44,456 nt of DNA from a virus. Where the stretch lies: positions 1-44,456 of the IMG/VR virus record IMGVR_UViG_3300045912_000212; one strand, written 5' to 3'. Numbering within the stretch: the first letter of the stretch is position 1; the number at the start of each line of letters is the position of its first letter. Below are positions 21,317-29,897 of the stretch, piece by piece. The notes under the pieces are model-generated. The model saw only the letters and a list, made by a program, of their open reading frames with translations, made no database searches and was not told where the DNA came from. Made by a program: the position numbers and the translations under genes.

Positions 21317-21920
21317 GCTCTAACCTCCTCAGCCGGGATTCCGCCGCCTCCGCTTCCCGCGTCCACTCTGAAGCCGGGCGGCGGTAGTCGGCGGCATACC
21401 GCCGAACCCACATGGCGCCCTCAGGGTCACTGTCCTGCAAACGGGCCGCCCTCTGTTCGCTTTCGGCGGCGCAGACGGCCATTGTCTCCGCGCGGCCTCG
21501 GGCTTCTTTCGCCGTGAACCGTAGGTGCTCCATCACTTTAGCGCGGACCTGCTCATCGTGCAGGACCGGCCACTGGCCGCCGTAGAGCTCGGTTAGGTAA
21601 CGCTTCGCACCGGCCAGCGTGCCCTCGCCTGGAGCCACGCTGTAGTCAGCCGTGGCGTGCTCACCGGGCCCGTATTCGGTCCAGTAGCGTCCGCCTCGAA
21701 CCTGACCCATTTCGTCCCGCTTCTGTGGATGGCCGGAAAGGCGAATGGTTACCACGTCACCGTCGGGGACGTCCACATACAGATAGTAACTGTGATCGCC
21801 ACTCCCGCCATCTTGGAACGGGACGCCCCGCTCCCGGAGCCACTTAGATAAGCTCCGCCAGTTTGTGAAGTGGCGGGATGATGGATTGGCTCTCCGGAAT
21901 CTGATCGTGACGAGACTCAT
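21309..21920 (-). CDS. Hypothetical protein, 203 aa
   Basis: The N-terminus has a short RRANPSS motif, then a beta-rich part (HSYYLYVDVPDGDVVTIRLS) and a C-terminal helical Arg/Glu/Ala-rich half. The N-terminal portion looks like a small DNA-substrate or inhibitor-type fold, but no family is recognised. It overlaps the lysozyme-like gene by 8 nt, so it is co-translated. Confidence 0.72.
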   Translation of the reverse strand: MSLVTIRFRRANPSSRHFTNWRSLSKWLRERGVPFQDGGSGDHSYYLYVDVPDGDVVTIRLSGHPQKRDEMGQVRGGRYWTEYGPGEHATADYSVAPGEGTLAGAKRYLTELYGGQWPVLHDEQVRAKVMEHLRFTAKEARGRAETMAVCAAESEQRAARLQDSDPEGAMWVRRYAADYRRPASEWTREAEAAESRLRRLEHG

Positions 21921-21929
21921 AACCGGCCT

Positions 21930-22226
21930 CTACCGCGCAGCGGTATCCTCGTGCCCCTCTCCTCCAGATCTCACCTTCCGCGCCTGGTAGACCAGATACC
22001 GGCCAGCCAGAGCGGTAGCCGCCCCTTTGCCCGCCGCCGCCGCCAGTCCGTCCAGTGTGAACACTTGGCCCTGGGATACTCCATGCGCCACTCCCGCCGC
22101 CGCTCCCGCCACCGCTACCGGCACGGCCTCGACCACGACATCCACCAGGATGCCTCCCACGGCTCCCCCCAGAGCCCATGCCGGACTAAAGGTCTTGGCG
22201 ATTCCCCGGCTTAACTGTTTCCACAT
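21930..22226 (-). CDS. Small membrane protein, 98 aa
   Basis: Gly/Ala/Val-rich hydrophobic stretch (AWALGGAVGGILVDVVVEAV then VAVAGAAAGVAHG) giving one or two membrane segments, and a charged C-terminal tail (QARKVRSGGEGHEDTAAR). Small size, hydrophobicity and position in the lysis cluster make a holin-like or virion-membrane role possible. Confidence 0.7.
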   Translation of the reverse strand: MWKQLSRGIAKTFSPAWALGGAVGGILVDVVVEAVPVAVAGAAAGVAHGVSQGQVFTLDGLAAAAGKGAATALAGRYLVYQARKVRSGGEGHEDTAAR

Positions 22227-22228
22227 AA

Positions 22229-22567
22229 CTACCTCCCATTCTTAGTTCCGTTTTCTTTTTCACGTTGATAGCGAAGCTCATCCTTCATGTACTCTAGGGT
22301 GGTTTCGATTCGCGCCATCTTGTCCAGCAGTACCTGATGCAGTGACGTGCTCCTGTCCGCCGTGACCTTGAGAGCGTCTACGTCGGCCTTCATGATTGAG
22401 ACTGCAACGGCAAACCCGATGAGAACCACTGCTAGATTGATGATGACGGTCAATCCCACCCTGAAGTTAATCACAGGACCGTGGTCTCCATTTACTTTAA
22501 CCTCCACATCGCCGTCCTTCCTTCCTCCGTGTGGGGCGGAACGCCCAAACCTGAGACTACCTTCCAT
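22229..22567 (-). CDS. Small membrane coiled-coil protein, holin/spanin candidate, 112 aa
   Basis: Starts at the ATG at 22567, with AGGAGG upstream. The extra residues to 22585 lie before that site. An N-terminal soluble part is followed by one transmembrane segment (VGLTVIINLAVVLIGFAVAV) and a coiled coil (DALKVTADRSTSLHQVLLDK onwards) ending in charged residues. This topology is seen in phage holins and spanin-like proteins. Its start lies within the upstream gene's last codons, so expression is coupled. Confidence 0.72.
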   Translation of the reverse strand: MEGSLRFGRSAPHGGRKDGDVEVKVNGDHGPVINFRVGLTVIINLAVVLIGFAVAVSIMKADVDALKVTADRSTSLHQVLLDKMARIETTLEYMKDELRYQREKENGTKNGR

Positions 22568-23741
22568 TATCGGCCTCCTCCTCAACTCTTCTGGTTACCG
22601 GGAACAGCCATCCTTGAACGCCGCACAGAATACGGCTCGTCCCTACCTGAATCGTGCCGCTGAGATTAGGGACGCTGACCTGGAAGATGATTCTCTGGTT
22701 CGCCTTGGCTGCTACATAGTCCTGCACCGGGAACGGGCTGGCCAGAGATCCTACCGAGTACAGCAGGCCTCCCATGTTCCGGACCCAGTTCAGTCCGGCC
22801 CGGAGGCCCCACACGATGTCTCCGGAGCCCTGCACGAAACCCGTGCCTGTATAGATGCAGTAGTAGGCGTAGATTCTCGCTTCGTATCCGGTTGGTACGG
22901 TCCAATCCACGACAGCCACATCCACGCCCGGGCCTGGAGTGATTACCGAGCCCCGCTCGAAAAACTCACGTTCCAGGCCACGGGAACCGCGCCGGTAGGT
23001 ATCCATGCTCCGGATCTGATTCCATCCGGCCTGAGACGCTACGCCCAGGCCGCCGAGGCCGCTGAGGCCACGGCTGAGCCCGAGCGTTGAGCGGCCAGCC
23101 CCGTTAAGGTAAGAGAGCCAGCGCTTCCCGTCCTCATCGAGCGCGGCGTCGTACTGATTAGCCGGTCTGCCCGGAGGCATGGGGACGCGGTTGTACTCTG
23201 GAGGCAGGGCGGAGCGCGGGACGATCTGGTAGGGAGGCGCGGGCGGAGACTCTGACGGCGGGTTTGGCACGAACGAGGAATCCACTGGCATGAGAGCCAC
23301 GGGCGTTTCCGCCGGGCTTGTGATCTGTCCGGTTCCTGTTCCGATTCCCGAGCCCACGCCGATGCCTGACCCTCCGATGCCCTCTCCTCCGCCCGGACCG
23401 GACACCGCTGGCGGCGAAGAAGGCGAGGAGACGGGAGGCGCGGCGGATGGAGGGCTGTTTTTGTCCTTCTGCTTGCCCTTCTGCTTATCCCTCTGCTTGT
23501 CCTTGCCGGGCTCGGAAATCACCGGCCCTCCTCCGCTGGCGGGAGGGGGCGGCGGCGGAATCACTGACACAGTAGGCTGATAGACGTTCTGGGAGGACCA
23601 CACGCCGTCACAGTAGATGCTTAGAACACCGGGCGTGTGGAGCGCCACAATGGAACGCTCGGACTGTGTGATCCTCGCAGCCGTCAATCCTGACGGCCCC
23701 GTTGCCGCTCCCAGCTCGGACTGTGTGATCCGGGAAGGCAT
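22557..23741 (-). CDS. Spike-like protein with shared C-terminal domain, 394 aa
   Basis: The N-terminus has two RITQSE repeats in a beta-rich region. Then come a Pro-rich stretch, a Lys/Gln/Asp-rich segment (GKDKQRDKQKGKQKDK), a long Pro/Ser/Gly linker and, from about residue 268 to the end, a beta-rich domain (VPTGYEARIYAYYCIYTGTG, FVQGSGDIVWGL, NWVRNMGGLLYS, QGWLFPV). The same C-terminal domain occurs in the proteins at 25206-26960 and 26976-27584. The linker suggests an exposed fibre tethering a head domain. First of the spike set to the left. Confidence 0.78.
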   Translation of the reverse strand: MPSRITQSELGAATGPSGLTAARITQSERSIVALHTPGVLSIYCDGVWSSQNVYQPTVSVIPPPPPPASGGGPVISEPGKDKQRDKQKGKQKDKNSPPSAAPPVSSPSSPPAVSGPGGGEGIGGSGIGVGSGIGTGTGQITSPAETPVALMPVDSSFVPNPPSESPPAPPYQIVPRSALPPEYNRVPMPPGRPANQYDAALDEDGKRWLSYLNGAGRSTLGLSRGLSGLGGLGVASQAGWNQIRSMDTYRRGSRGLEREFFERGSVITPGPGVDVAVVDWTVPTGYEARIYAYYCIYTGTGFVQGSGDIVWGLRAGLNWVRNMGGLLYSVGSLASPFPVQDYVAAKANQRIIFQVSVPNLSGTIQVGTSRILCGVQGWLFPVTRRVEEEADNGR

Positions 23742-24763
23742 CAGGCGCTCCTGGTCACCCCGCTCTGAAGGCTGTTAGCCTCGCTGACCGTCCACTGGCT
23801 GCCCGACGCCGGGCTCACTGGCATGGACCGCCGGTAGGTTAGGTAACTGCTGGTGAGAGAGAAGGTAGACGTTCCGGGGTAGTCATTGCCTGCAACTCTC
23901 ACAGGCAGGCTGATATCGTTTACTCCAGCATCGTCCTTCCTGGCGATGACCCGGTGCTCTACAGCGTAGATAGTTCCTCCAGAAGGGACCACTGGCAGAG
24001 GATAGGCATAGAGGTCTGTGAGGGGAGACGAGGCGGCGGAGTTATAGTCCGTGTCTAGCGTGCTAGGGTTCTCGTCTACGTTCTGCCAGTTGGATCCGGC
24101 GGAGGGAGTCCATTCCGTCAGGTTCCCGTCGGCGTTTGGCAGGCTGAAGTAGACTCTGGTCTCGCCTGTCCGGCTGTTCATGAAAGATCCCTGATCATCG
24201 TAGATCACCAGATTGTCGATCTGCCCGTTCACGCCTGTACCGGCGGGACACAGCCAGCGGTTAGCGTAAGCGTTGGCTGTGGCCTGAGTGTTGACCCCGG
24301 TAAGGTTGATCTCGGGCGTGAGGCTGTTGTTCAGCCAGACCTGTACCTCGCCCAGGCTGGAGTGGATCAGCACACGCATCTGAACGTAGTACCACACACC
24401 CGCCAGAAGTAGGGTAGGCCCGGTAGCCAGCAGAGTAGTCCCCGCTCCGCGATGAATCTGGATGTTGTAACTGCCGATGATTCCGAACTGGACCTGTGTA
24501 CTGGAACCGTCCTGGAACGAAAGCCATCCCTTCAAGCCCGTGCCCGTTCCGATGTTGATGTGAAAGTTGGCGAATAGTACTTGGCGGTTAACTCCCAGGT
24601 TCCTGCCGTAACTGAGATTGCCTTGATTGGCTGACCTGCCGTAGCCGAACACTCCAGCTCCCAGTGAAGAGTTGGCCATCGTCCCGCTTGTCACATCGAA
24701 CCTGCCTGGGCAGTTGGTGAAACCGGTGTAGGTGTCAAACCCGTCCGAATCGAGATAAGCCAT
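23741..24763 (-). CDS. Lectin-like (concanavalin/LamG-fold) virion protein, 340 aa
   Basis: The N-terminal 200 residues follow a jelly-roll lectin pattern (SDGFDTYTGFTNCPGRFDVT, FANFHINIGTGTGLKGWLSF, GVWYYVQMRVLIHSSLGEVQ, NGQIDNLVIYDDQ), typical of phage LamG-like adhesins. A second beta domain closes the protein. Its start and the stop of the next gene are 4 nt apart. Probable receptor or glycan binding. It sits between two spike-like genes, which supports a host-attachment role. Confidence 0.75.
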   Translation of the reverse strand: MAYLDSDGFDTYTGFTNCPGRFDVTSGTMANSSLGAGVFGYGRSANQGNLSYGRNLGVNRQVLFANFHINIGTGTGLKGWLSFQDGSSTQVQFGIIGSYNIQIHRGAGTTLLATGPTLLLAGVWYYVQMRVLIHSSLGEVQVWLNNSLTPEINLTGVNTQATANAYANRWLCPAGTGVNGQIDNLVIYDDQGSFMNSRTGETRVYFSLPNADGNLTEWTPSAGSNWQNVDENPSTLDTDYNSAASSPLTDLYAYPLPVVPSGGTIYAVEHRVIARKDDAGVNDISLPVRVAGNDYPGTSTFSLTSSYLTYRRSMPVSPASGSQWTVSEANSLQSGVTRSA

Positions 24764-24767
24764 GGCG

Positions 24768-25196
24768 TTACACTCCGATGGAAAAAAGTCCTGCTACATT
24801 CTGGGTTACGTTGATTGAACTGGAGCCGTCTGGCGTGACAGGCAGTCCGATACCAGCCGAGATGAAAGCTAACAGATTCGACGTGGCCGGAGTCCCTGTG
24901 TCCCGGAAAATGACGATGGCCTGGCAAGGCGCTCCAGCCGCAACCACGCCGAAACTGAAATCAGAGCATCCGAGTGTGCCGAGGGACCATGATTTGCCGG
25001 CCAGGAGTCCGGAGAATGCTACTTGGGCCGCTACCGGAATATCTGAGAGAAACTGATCCGTGTTCTGCTGCGCGTCGTAGAGCCCAGGCCCCACGCCAGT
25101 CCGCACAAGTACAGCTCTCAGATTGTCTGTGAGTACGTCCGGAAACGGGTAGTTCTGGAGGGCCAATCCGTAGAGTGCATTGCCAATAATCGCCAT
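24768..25196 (-). CDS. Conserved virion/attachment protein, 142 aa
   Basis: It resembles a family I know from phage structural clusters: a short helical start (YPFPDVLTDNLRAVLV), FLSDIPVAAQVAFSGLLAGK, then CQAIVIFRDTGTPATSNLLA and GIGLPVTPDGSSSINVTQN. Such proteins usually lie beside fibre genes and probably form small trimer-like knobs. No enzymatic motif. It has intact ends and sits 9 nt from the 25206-26960 gene. Confidence 0.75.
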   Translation of the reverse strand: MAIIGNALYGLALQNYPFPDVLTDNLRAVLVRTGVGPGLYDAQQNTDQFLSDIPVAAQVAFSGLLAGKSWSLGTLGCSDFSFGVVAAGAPCQAIVIFRDTGTPATSNLLAFISAGIGLPVTPDGSSSINVTQNVAGLFSIGV

Positions 25197-25205
25197 AGCT
25201 CACTC

Positions 25206-26960
25206 CTAGACAGGGAACCACCACCCCTGAAGCTCCATCACCATCCGGGCCACGCCTACTTGAATCATTCCTGAGGCGTTGACCGTCTGCACGAACATTC
25301 TGATCCTCTGTCCGCTGGTGATCCATTCCTGATCGGCCAGCGGGAAAGGCTGGCCTACCCCGCCCAGCATGTATAGCATTTCCCCCATGTCTCTTACCCA
25401 AGCGTTGCCGATCTGAACCCGCCAGATGAGATCGCCGGACCCCTGTACGAATCCGGTTCCCAGGTATTGATTAGTGACCCCGTAAAGGATGCCGTTGTAG
25501 CCTACAGGACATTCAAAGTCGAGAACCAGTTGGCCGGGCGGAGGGTTGATGGCAGGGGTGATGATCGAGACCCTTTCATACCATTCCCGCCCCTCAACCG
25601 GCATCATGTAGCCGCCGGGCATCTCCACCAGTTTGCATCTAACGTCCGGGCGCGACACGAGACTGTCCAGGCGGGCCTCTACATGACGGCGGAACGTGTC
25701 TAGACAGCAGTCGTAGTAGTTAGGAGGCTTCAGCAGAGGAGGCTTACGGCCTGTGTCGAGTGGAGCGTCAACTGTGGAAGAAGGAGAGGAAAATGTAATG
25801 CTGGAAACGATGGTCCCGGCTCCGCCGGACGAGACTGCCAAGGCGTAACTGCCTACCTTCAGACCGCTGGCAACTACATAGACGTTGGCGGTCAGCAGAT
25901 CAGGCGTGGAGTATGACAGCAGGTCATAGTAGCCCACATACAGACCGGCGAGGGACGGGGCGGCTATTCTGGCTACATCAGTACTGCCTTCGGTGTCCGG
26001 GAACAGGGCGACTGTGAGAGGGGATCCATAGACAGCGGGCAAAGGAGCTGTTGACCACACCGGCGAGTTGGCCGAGACTGCGGTGATAAGAACTGAACCA
26101 AACCCGTCACTGCCGTATAGAACTACGTTGCCGGACACCAGACAATTACTGACAAAATCCTGAATCTGGAGTCCGGTCATGGCCTCCACCGCCACACCAG
26201 AGCCGCCTGAACCGTCCTCCATCAGGTAGTGGTAGGCGTTATAGTTACCGTCGAAAAATTGCATGAAGCCGTGGACCCTGCCGCTGCTTCCTTGGCAGAT
26301 GGAGGAGCAATACCACTTGTCCGCCCAGTTCACTAGAGAGGGCATTCCTGGCCAGAGCTGCGGTACCGTCCAGGCGCCGGAGATGCCGCCCTGGAGCTTG
26401 ACCGTGTGGGGCCGGGCGGTTAGTCCTGCGGGGGCTGGAGCGTAGTCCCACATCAACACCACCAGATCGCCGGTAGTGAGGCTGAAGGCCGCCTGAGGTC
26501 CATTAGCAGAGGACTGGTAGGCGCTCTCGTTGGCGGGGTAGGGAACCGCTGGCCCTACGGGAGATGTGGCGGACCATGAATTGGAGGCCAGATCGAAAGC
26601 GGATACCCTGAGATTCCCTGCGGTATCTACATAAACCAGCCACAGTTCCGGCAGGGTAGAATGACGGAGGCACCAGAACGTTCGTGCGTCCGGGTAAGAG
26701 ATGCTGCCGCCCACTGAATCAAGGCTGAGCAGTTGGGGAGATCCCGCTAAATCAACGATGGACCATGTATTTCCGTTGTCCGCCGACCGGAACATGGACA
26801 CCACGCTAGGCTGTCCATCCTGGTTGTTTCCAGCGTCTCCGTTCCACTGGCTGAAGCCTGGAACATAAAGCGCTCCTCCGTAAGCGAACGGGCCAAGCGT
26901 GGCTGTAGCCGTGGATGGGCTGAGGCATCCTGGAATCGGATTGATCAGCGGGGTGCTCAT
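25206..26960 (-). CDS. Spike protein with Asp-box beta-propeller and shared C-terminal domain, 584 aa
   Basis: Residues 1-400 are built of short repeats; SADNGNTW (59-66) is a clear Asp-box (SxDxGxTW) of sialidase/BNR propellers, and later blades are recognisable by W/F-rich strand ends. No sialidase arginine triad can be seen, so binding rather than cleavage is expected. Residues 465-584 form the same domain as in 22557-23741 and 26976-27584 (CPVGYNGILYGVTNQYLGTG, FVQGSGDLIWRV, VRDMGEMLYML, LQGWWFPV). I infer a receptor-binding spike docked through that domain. About 400 residues of head vary between the three proteins. Confidence 0.8.
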   Translation of the reverse strand: MSTPLINPIPGCLSPSTATATLGPFAYGGALYVPGFSQWNGDAGNNQDGQPSVVSMFRSADNGNTWSIVDLAGSPQLLSLDSVGGSISYPDARTFWCLRHSTLPELWLVYVDTAGNLRVSAFDLASNSWSATSPVGPAVPYPANESAYQSSANGPQAAFSLTTGDLVVLMWDYAPAPAGLTARPHTVKLQGGISGAWTVPQLWPGMPSLVNWADKWYCSSICQGSSGRVHGFMQFFDGNYNAYHYLMEDGSGGSGVAVEAMTGLQIQDFVSNCLVSGNVVLYGSDGFGSVLITAVSANSPVWSTAPLPAVYGSPLTVALFPDTEGSTDVARIAAPSLAGLYVGYYDLLSYSTPDLLTANVYVVASGLKVGSYALAVSSGGAGTIVSSITFSSPSSTVDAPLDTGRKPPLLKPPNYYDCCLDTFRRHVEARLDSLVSRPDVRCKLVEMPGGYMMPVEGREWYERVSIITPAINPPPGQLVLDFECPVGYNGILYGVTNQYLGTGFVQGSGDLIWRVQIGNAWVRDMGEMLYMLGGVGQPFPLADQEWITSGQRIRMFVQTVNASGMIQVGVARMVMELQGWWFPV

Positions 26961-26975
26961 CTTCGCGCCCCTGGA

Positions 26976-27584
26976 TCAGACCGCTGGATAGAACCAGCCG
27001 AAGAAAGCACAAATGACCCGCCCTCCGGCCAGTCCGCTGCCTGCGGCATGGTTCACGAAATAGCGGACCCGTTGCTCAGCCGTCAGCCTCAGGCCGCCCC
27101 GGAACAGGGGGCAGGGCGAGGCTAGAGAGCCGAGAGTAGTTTCGATGTTGCCGAAGTTGCGGGCCCATCTGAGACCCACCTGGATCCTCCAGGTGAGATC
27201 GCCGCTGCCCTCTACGAATCCTGCGCCGGTGTAGAAGTTAGTGACTGAGGTAATCACCCCGTCGTAGCCAGTAGGGACGAAGAACTCGGTAACCAGGACA
27301 TCCAATCCGTTGTTGGGCGGCAAAGGGATCGAGTTGATCTCCTGGTACTGCCTGCCCTGGGGCGGCATGATGAGATAGGGCGGTTTATCGTACGAGGGGG
27401 TCTGCGGACAGCATATCTTCTGAAGGCCGCCCTGCGCCTGGATCATGCTCCACAGAGCGCCTTCTTTCCTTAGCAGCAGATCACACTCGTTCGGGGGCCG
27501 CATGACCGGTGCGAATGGGGTGGTTGCCGGGTATACCGCATCCGGGTTCAGGTTCACCCATGGACTGGTGTTCACAGTGTTCAT
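26976..27584 (-). CDS. Third spike-domain protein, 202 aa
   Basis: Starts at the ATG at 27584 (MNTVNTSPWVN), overlapping the upstream stop by 4 nt; the track frame reaching 27656 is rejected. A short N-terminal part (about 1-85, Pro-rich, MRPPNECDLLLRKEG) leads to the shared domain (FVPTGYDGVITSVTNFYTGA, FVEGSGDLTWRIQVG, ARNFGNIETTLGS, CAFFGWFYPAV). Being the shortest member, it may be the minimal form, e.g. a docking or base protein. Confidence 0.78.
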   Translation of the reverse strand: MNTVNTSPWVNLNPDAVYPATTPFAPVMRPPNECDLLLRKEGALWSMIQAQGGLQKICCPQTPSYDKPPYLIMPPQGRQYQEINSIPLPPNNGLDVLVTEFFVPTGYDGVITSVTNFYTGAGFVEGSGDLTWRIQVGLRWARNFGNIETTLGSLASPCPLFRGGLRLTAEQRVRYFVNHAAGSGLAGGRVICAFFGWFYPAV

Positions 27585-28135
27585 GCGCCCTCCCGTCCCA
27601 CATGGCCCACTTCCACCATCTCGCACGGCTCCGCGAAGTAGAGAGTTAGTTGGCAATACTGCGCCGACCCTGACAGATTTGACAGTTCCAGGTTAATGTC
27701 GCCGGGAGCCGTGAACAGCCTGGGCTGCGGCAGGACGAAAGGCATGGGGATGCCTCCCTCCAGACCAGCGGTAGAGTATTCACTAATTCCTCGTGGCCAG
27801 TAGAACTCCTGGCAGACGGGAATGCCGGTGCAGGCTTCAGTGACCTGAATCACGATGCTGGTGGGAGCCTGTTCGGCGTAAGCGGCGGAGTACTGGCGGA
27901 ACTGCATCCCCCACAGGTAGGATCCGCCCGCCACCTTGATCTGGTACTCCAGCGTGCCGTAAGCAGGCAGAGGCTGGTTGAAGTCGTCCGGTACGGCGTA
28001 GGCCCGAGGGCGGTAGGTATTGGCGCGGCGTAGCGTGTCCATCTGAGCCAGGGCCCCAGCCATGTACTGACCAGGCCAGTACCGGATGGAGGGGTTGTAG
28101 AGGAAGCCGTCCACGGGGTGATTCAGAGCGGCCAT
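27581..28135 (-). CDS. Beta-rich virion protein, 184 aa
   Basis: Starts at the ATG at 28135 after AGGAGG. It has an opening NPSIRYWPGQYMAGALAQMD, then strands (LEYQIKVAGGSYLWGMQFRQ, TSIVIQVTEACTGIPVCQEF) and a closing LFTAPGDINLELSNLSGSAQ-type run, a pattern like small jelly-roll proteins. It is similar in outline to the proteins at 28572-29429 and 29448-29876. Overlaps the spike gene by 4 nt. Possible minor capsid or spike-base protein. Confidence 0.72.
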   Translation of the reverse strand: MAALNHPVDGFLYNPSIRYWPGQYMAGALAQMDTLRRANTYRPRAYAVPDDFNQPLPAYGTLEYQIKVAGGSYLWGMQFRQYSAAYAEQAPTSIVIQVTEACTGIPVCQEFYWPRGISEYSTAGLEGGIPMPFVLPQPRLFTAPGDINLELSNLSGSAQYCQLTLYFAEPCEMVEVGHVGREGA

Positions 28136-28136
28136 G

Positions 28137-28481
28137 TCACTTTCCTCCCTTCGACTTCCACAACCAGTAGCCCATGCCGAGCCAGAAAGCGGCGCTGACA
28201 TAAATGACTATGTTGGACGCTTCCCATCCTGGATTCACGCCCATAAACTGAAGCCCGAGAGTGACAGTTCTGCCCGGCAGAGTCATGATCTTGAAGGCTG
28301 CCGTGGACGGACTGAACTCGCAAGCGCATGAGCCGTCTTGCTGCTTAACAGACTTCTGATGCCAACTGCATAACCGCCCGGAGGAGTCAGTAGACTGTCC
28401 GCACTCTTGCCCAGCCGCCGCTGTACTGGACTGGGACATTGGCATGATGCCAACAGGCTCTTCTCCAGAAAGTCCGATCAT
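28137..28481 (-). CDS. Small tail-anchored membrane protein, 114 aa
   Basis: Start at the ATG at 28481 (MIGLSGEEPVGIMPMSQSS), with AGGGGG upstream. It has four Cys in the middle (QECGQ, RLCSWH, SCACEF) and a C-terminal transmembrane segment (NIVIYVSAAFWLGMGYWLW) with a short Lys tail. Probably a virion membrane protein. The stop touches the next gene. Confidence 0.7.
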   Translation of the reverse strand: MIGLSGEEPVGIMPMSQSSTAAAGQECGQSTDSSGRLCSWHQKSVKQQDGSCACEFSPSTAAFKIMTLPGRTVTLGLQFMGVNPGWEASNIVIYVSAAFWLGMGYWLWKSKGGK

Positions 28482-28485
28482 CGAG

Positions 28486-28578
28486 TCACCCCCTCTTTCC
28501 CGTACAGCATCCGGCTTGGGCCGGAGCCAAGTACTCGCCTCCACCGCCGGCCCCGCTTAGACCACGGCCCATCAGCAT
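28486..28578 (-). CDS. Tiny ORF filling the gap, 30 aa
   Basis: The ATG at 28578 sits inside the last codons of the upstream gene, with a good AGAGGAG site, and the frame ends at 28486, just before the next gene's ribosome site. Gly-rich product (MLMGRGLSGAGGGGEYLAP). Packing and ribosome site favour translation; it could also serve only to couple the neighbours. Confidence 0.42.
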   Translation of the reverse strand: MLMGRGLSGAGGGGEYLAPAQAGCCTGKRG

Positions 28579-29429
28579 GGGATTCTCCTCTCACCGATCA
28601 GGTTGATAGTTAGGGTGGCGGGCACTTCCGTGTCCAGCAGCAGACTGGCTAGATCCAGACGGATAACGCTACCCGCCGGATAGACCATGGATGGAGCCGG
28701 GAACACATTGTTGTACCCGCCATTGTGAGCACAGAGGTAAGAGTCCAGAACCGGGGCCAGACTCAACTGCTCTTGGCGCGGCCCGTAAAGTAGGATCTTG
28801 CAGAGCCCGTCCGAGACTTGGGGGGCGGCCATGAGGGCCGTCTGGATGAACAGGCCGATAGCCTGGAGGTTGAAATCGAAGTCATCCACCTGCACCGTGA
28901 ACTGCCGTGGACTCTCCGGCTGGACATAGGCGGGAGCGATCCTGCCGGTCCAGTCCAGTAGAATGTCCTGAGTGATGATGTAGTTCTGGCTCCGGTAACG
29001 GTATTGTGTTTCTACCGGATTGCCTCCCCAGAACCTCTTCACGCCCTGGAACACGAGCTGGGAGAGATAGTTAGGCACAGATCCCGGCACAGCATAGGCC
29101 CGGTTGGCCCGGAGAACAGAGTAGAGGTCGAGACTCAGCTCCGTCCCGTAATGAAACATGACCTCAGGGATGATCAGTTCCTCTTGCAGCGGCTGGTAGG
29201 GAGAATCCGTCCGCTCTTGCCTCTTCGAGTCCCGCCACTGCCACCGTCCTCCGTTCGGCGGCGTGTCCACCACATTCCGCACTCCCGCCACCCGCCGGAA
29301 AATGAAGTCGGCGTTATCAGTCATCGGCAGAGCCACGTCTAGGTAGTTCTGGCCGTCTGTCAAGCTGTCGGCGTCGTAGGTGTAGATGTAGGGCAGATCG
29401 TAGTATCCGCCTTCTCGGGTGGGACTCAT
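28572..29429 (-). CDS. Tandem beta-domain virion protein, 285 aa
   Basis: Two consecutive domains share a layout: residues about 25-140 (MTDNADFIFRRV ... LSQLVFQGVKRF) and about 170-285 (VDDFDFNLQAIGLF ... VYPAGSVIRLDLASLLLDTE ... LIGERR). The first resembles the single-domain neighbour at 29448-29876 (DADFIWRA ... GVKRY). A single/double domain relation of this type recalls double versus single jelly-roll capsid proteins. Candidate major or penton capsid component. Start is the ATG at 29429. Confidence 0.76.
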   Translation of the reverse strand: MSPTREGGYYDLPYIYTYDADSLTDGQNYLDVALPMTDNADFIFRRVAGVRNVVDTPPNGGRWQWRDSKRQERTDSPYQPLQEELIIPEVMFHYGTELSLDLYSVLRANRAYAVPGSVPNYLSQLVFQGVKRFWGGNPVETQYRYRSQNYIITQDILLDWTGRIAPAYVQPESPRQFTVQVDDFDFNLQAIGLFIQTALMAAPQVSDGLCKILLYGPRQEQLSLAPVLDSYLCAHNGGYNNVFPAPSMVYPAGSVIRLDLASLLLDTEVPATLTINLIGERRIPC

Positions 29430-29447
29430 GTCTCAATCCTCCTGGTT

Positions 29448-29876
29448 CTACAGCCGGTAGCGTTTGACCCCAGTAAACAACAGGGTCACATCGTTAGGCG
29501 CTCCGCTGGTGTCCTGGATGTCAATGCCGATCCTGCCGCCCGCCGGAAGAGCCAGTTCAGGGAACACAGGGAAGGGAACAGCCACCCCGCCATAAAGCAG
29601 GTTCAGGTGGACCAGCATGGCATTGGACAGATAGTAGCCCTGAGAGTCGGAGAACCGGTAGACGAAAGGCCCGGTGAACTGCGTGAGCTTGATAGCCCGC
29701 CAGATGAAATCCGCGTCAGTAGCCAGGGAGACAGTCTGATCCCGGAGCATCTGGTTAGCCAGCAGACTGACGTTGTACTGGTACTGGAAGAATACGTCCA
29801 CATACCCGTTAGGGTAGCGCCCCTCCAATCCGCTCAGGCCCGGAGGAGCGTAAGGGTTGATCCTGGTGGTAGACAT
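29448..29876 (-). CDS. Single beta-domain virion protein, 142 aa
   Basis: The body LATDADFIWRAIKLTQF, then SNAMLVHLNLLYGG, LALPAGGRIGIDIQDTSGAP and LLFTGVKRYRL form one beta-sandwich, closely like each half of the 28572-29429 protein. The start (MSTTRINPYAPPGLSG) is Pro/Gly-rich and probably extended. These three copies of the domain (one plus two) are adjacent, pointing to duplication. Candidate minor capsid or penton protein. Confidence 0.75.
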   Translation of the reverse strand: MSTTRINPYAPPGLSGLEGRYPNGYVDVFFQYQYNVSLLANQMLRDQTVSLATDADFIWRAIKLTQFTGPFVYRFSDSQGYYLSNAMLVHLNLLYGGVAVPFPVFPELALPAGGRIGIDIQDTSGAPNDVTLLFTGVKRYRL

Positions 29877-29897
29877 AGCCGTGAATCCTCGATCTGT

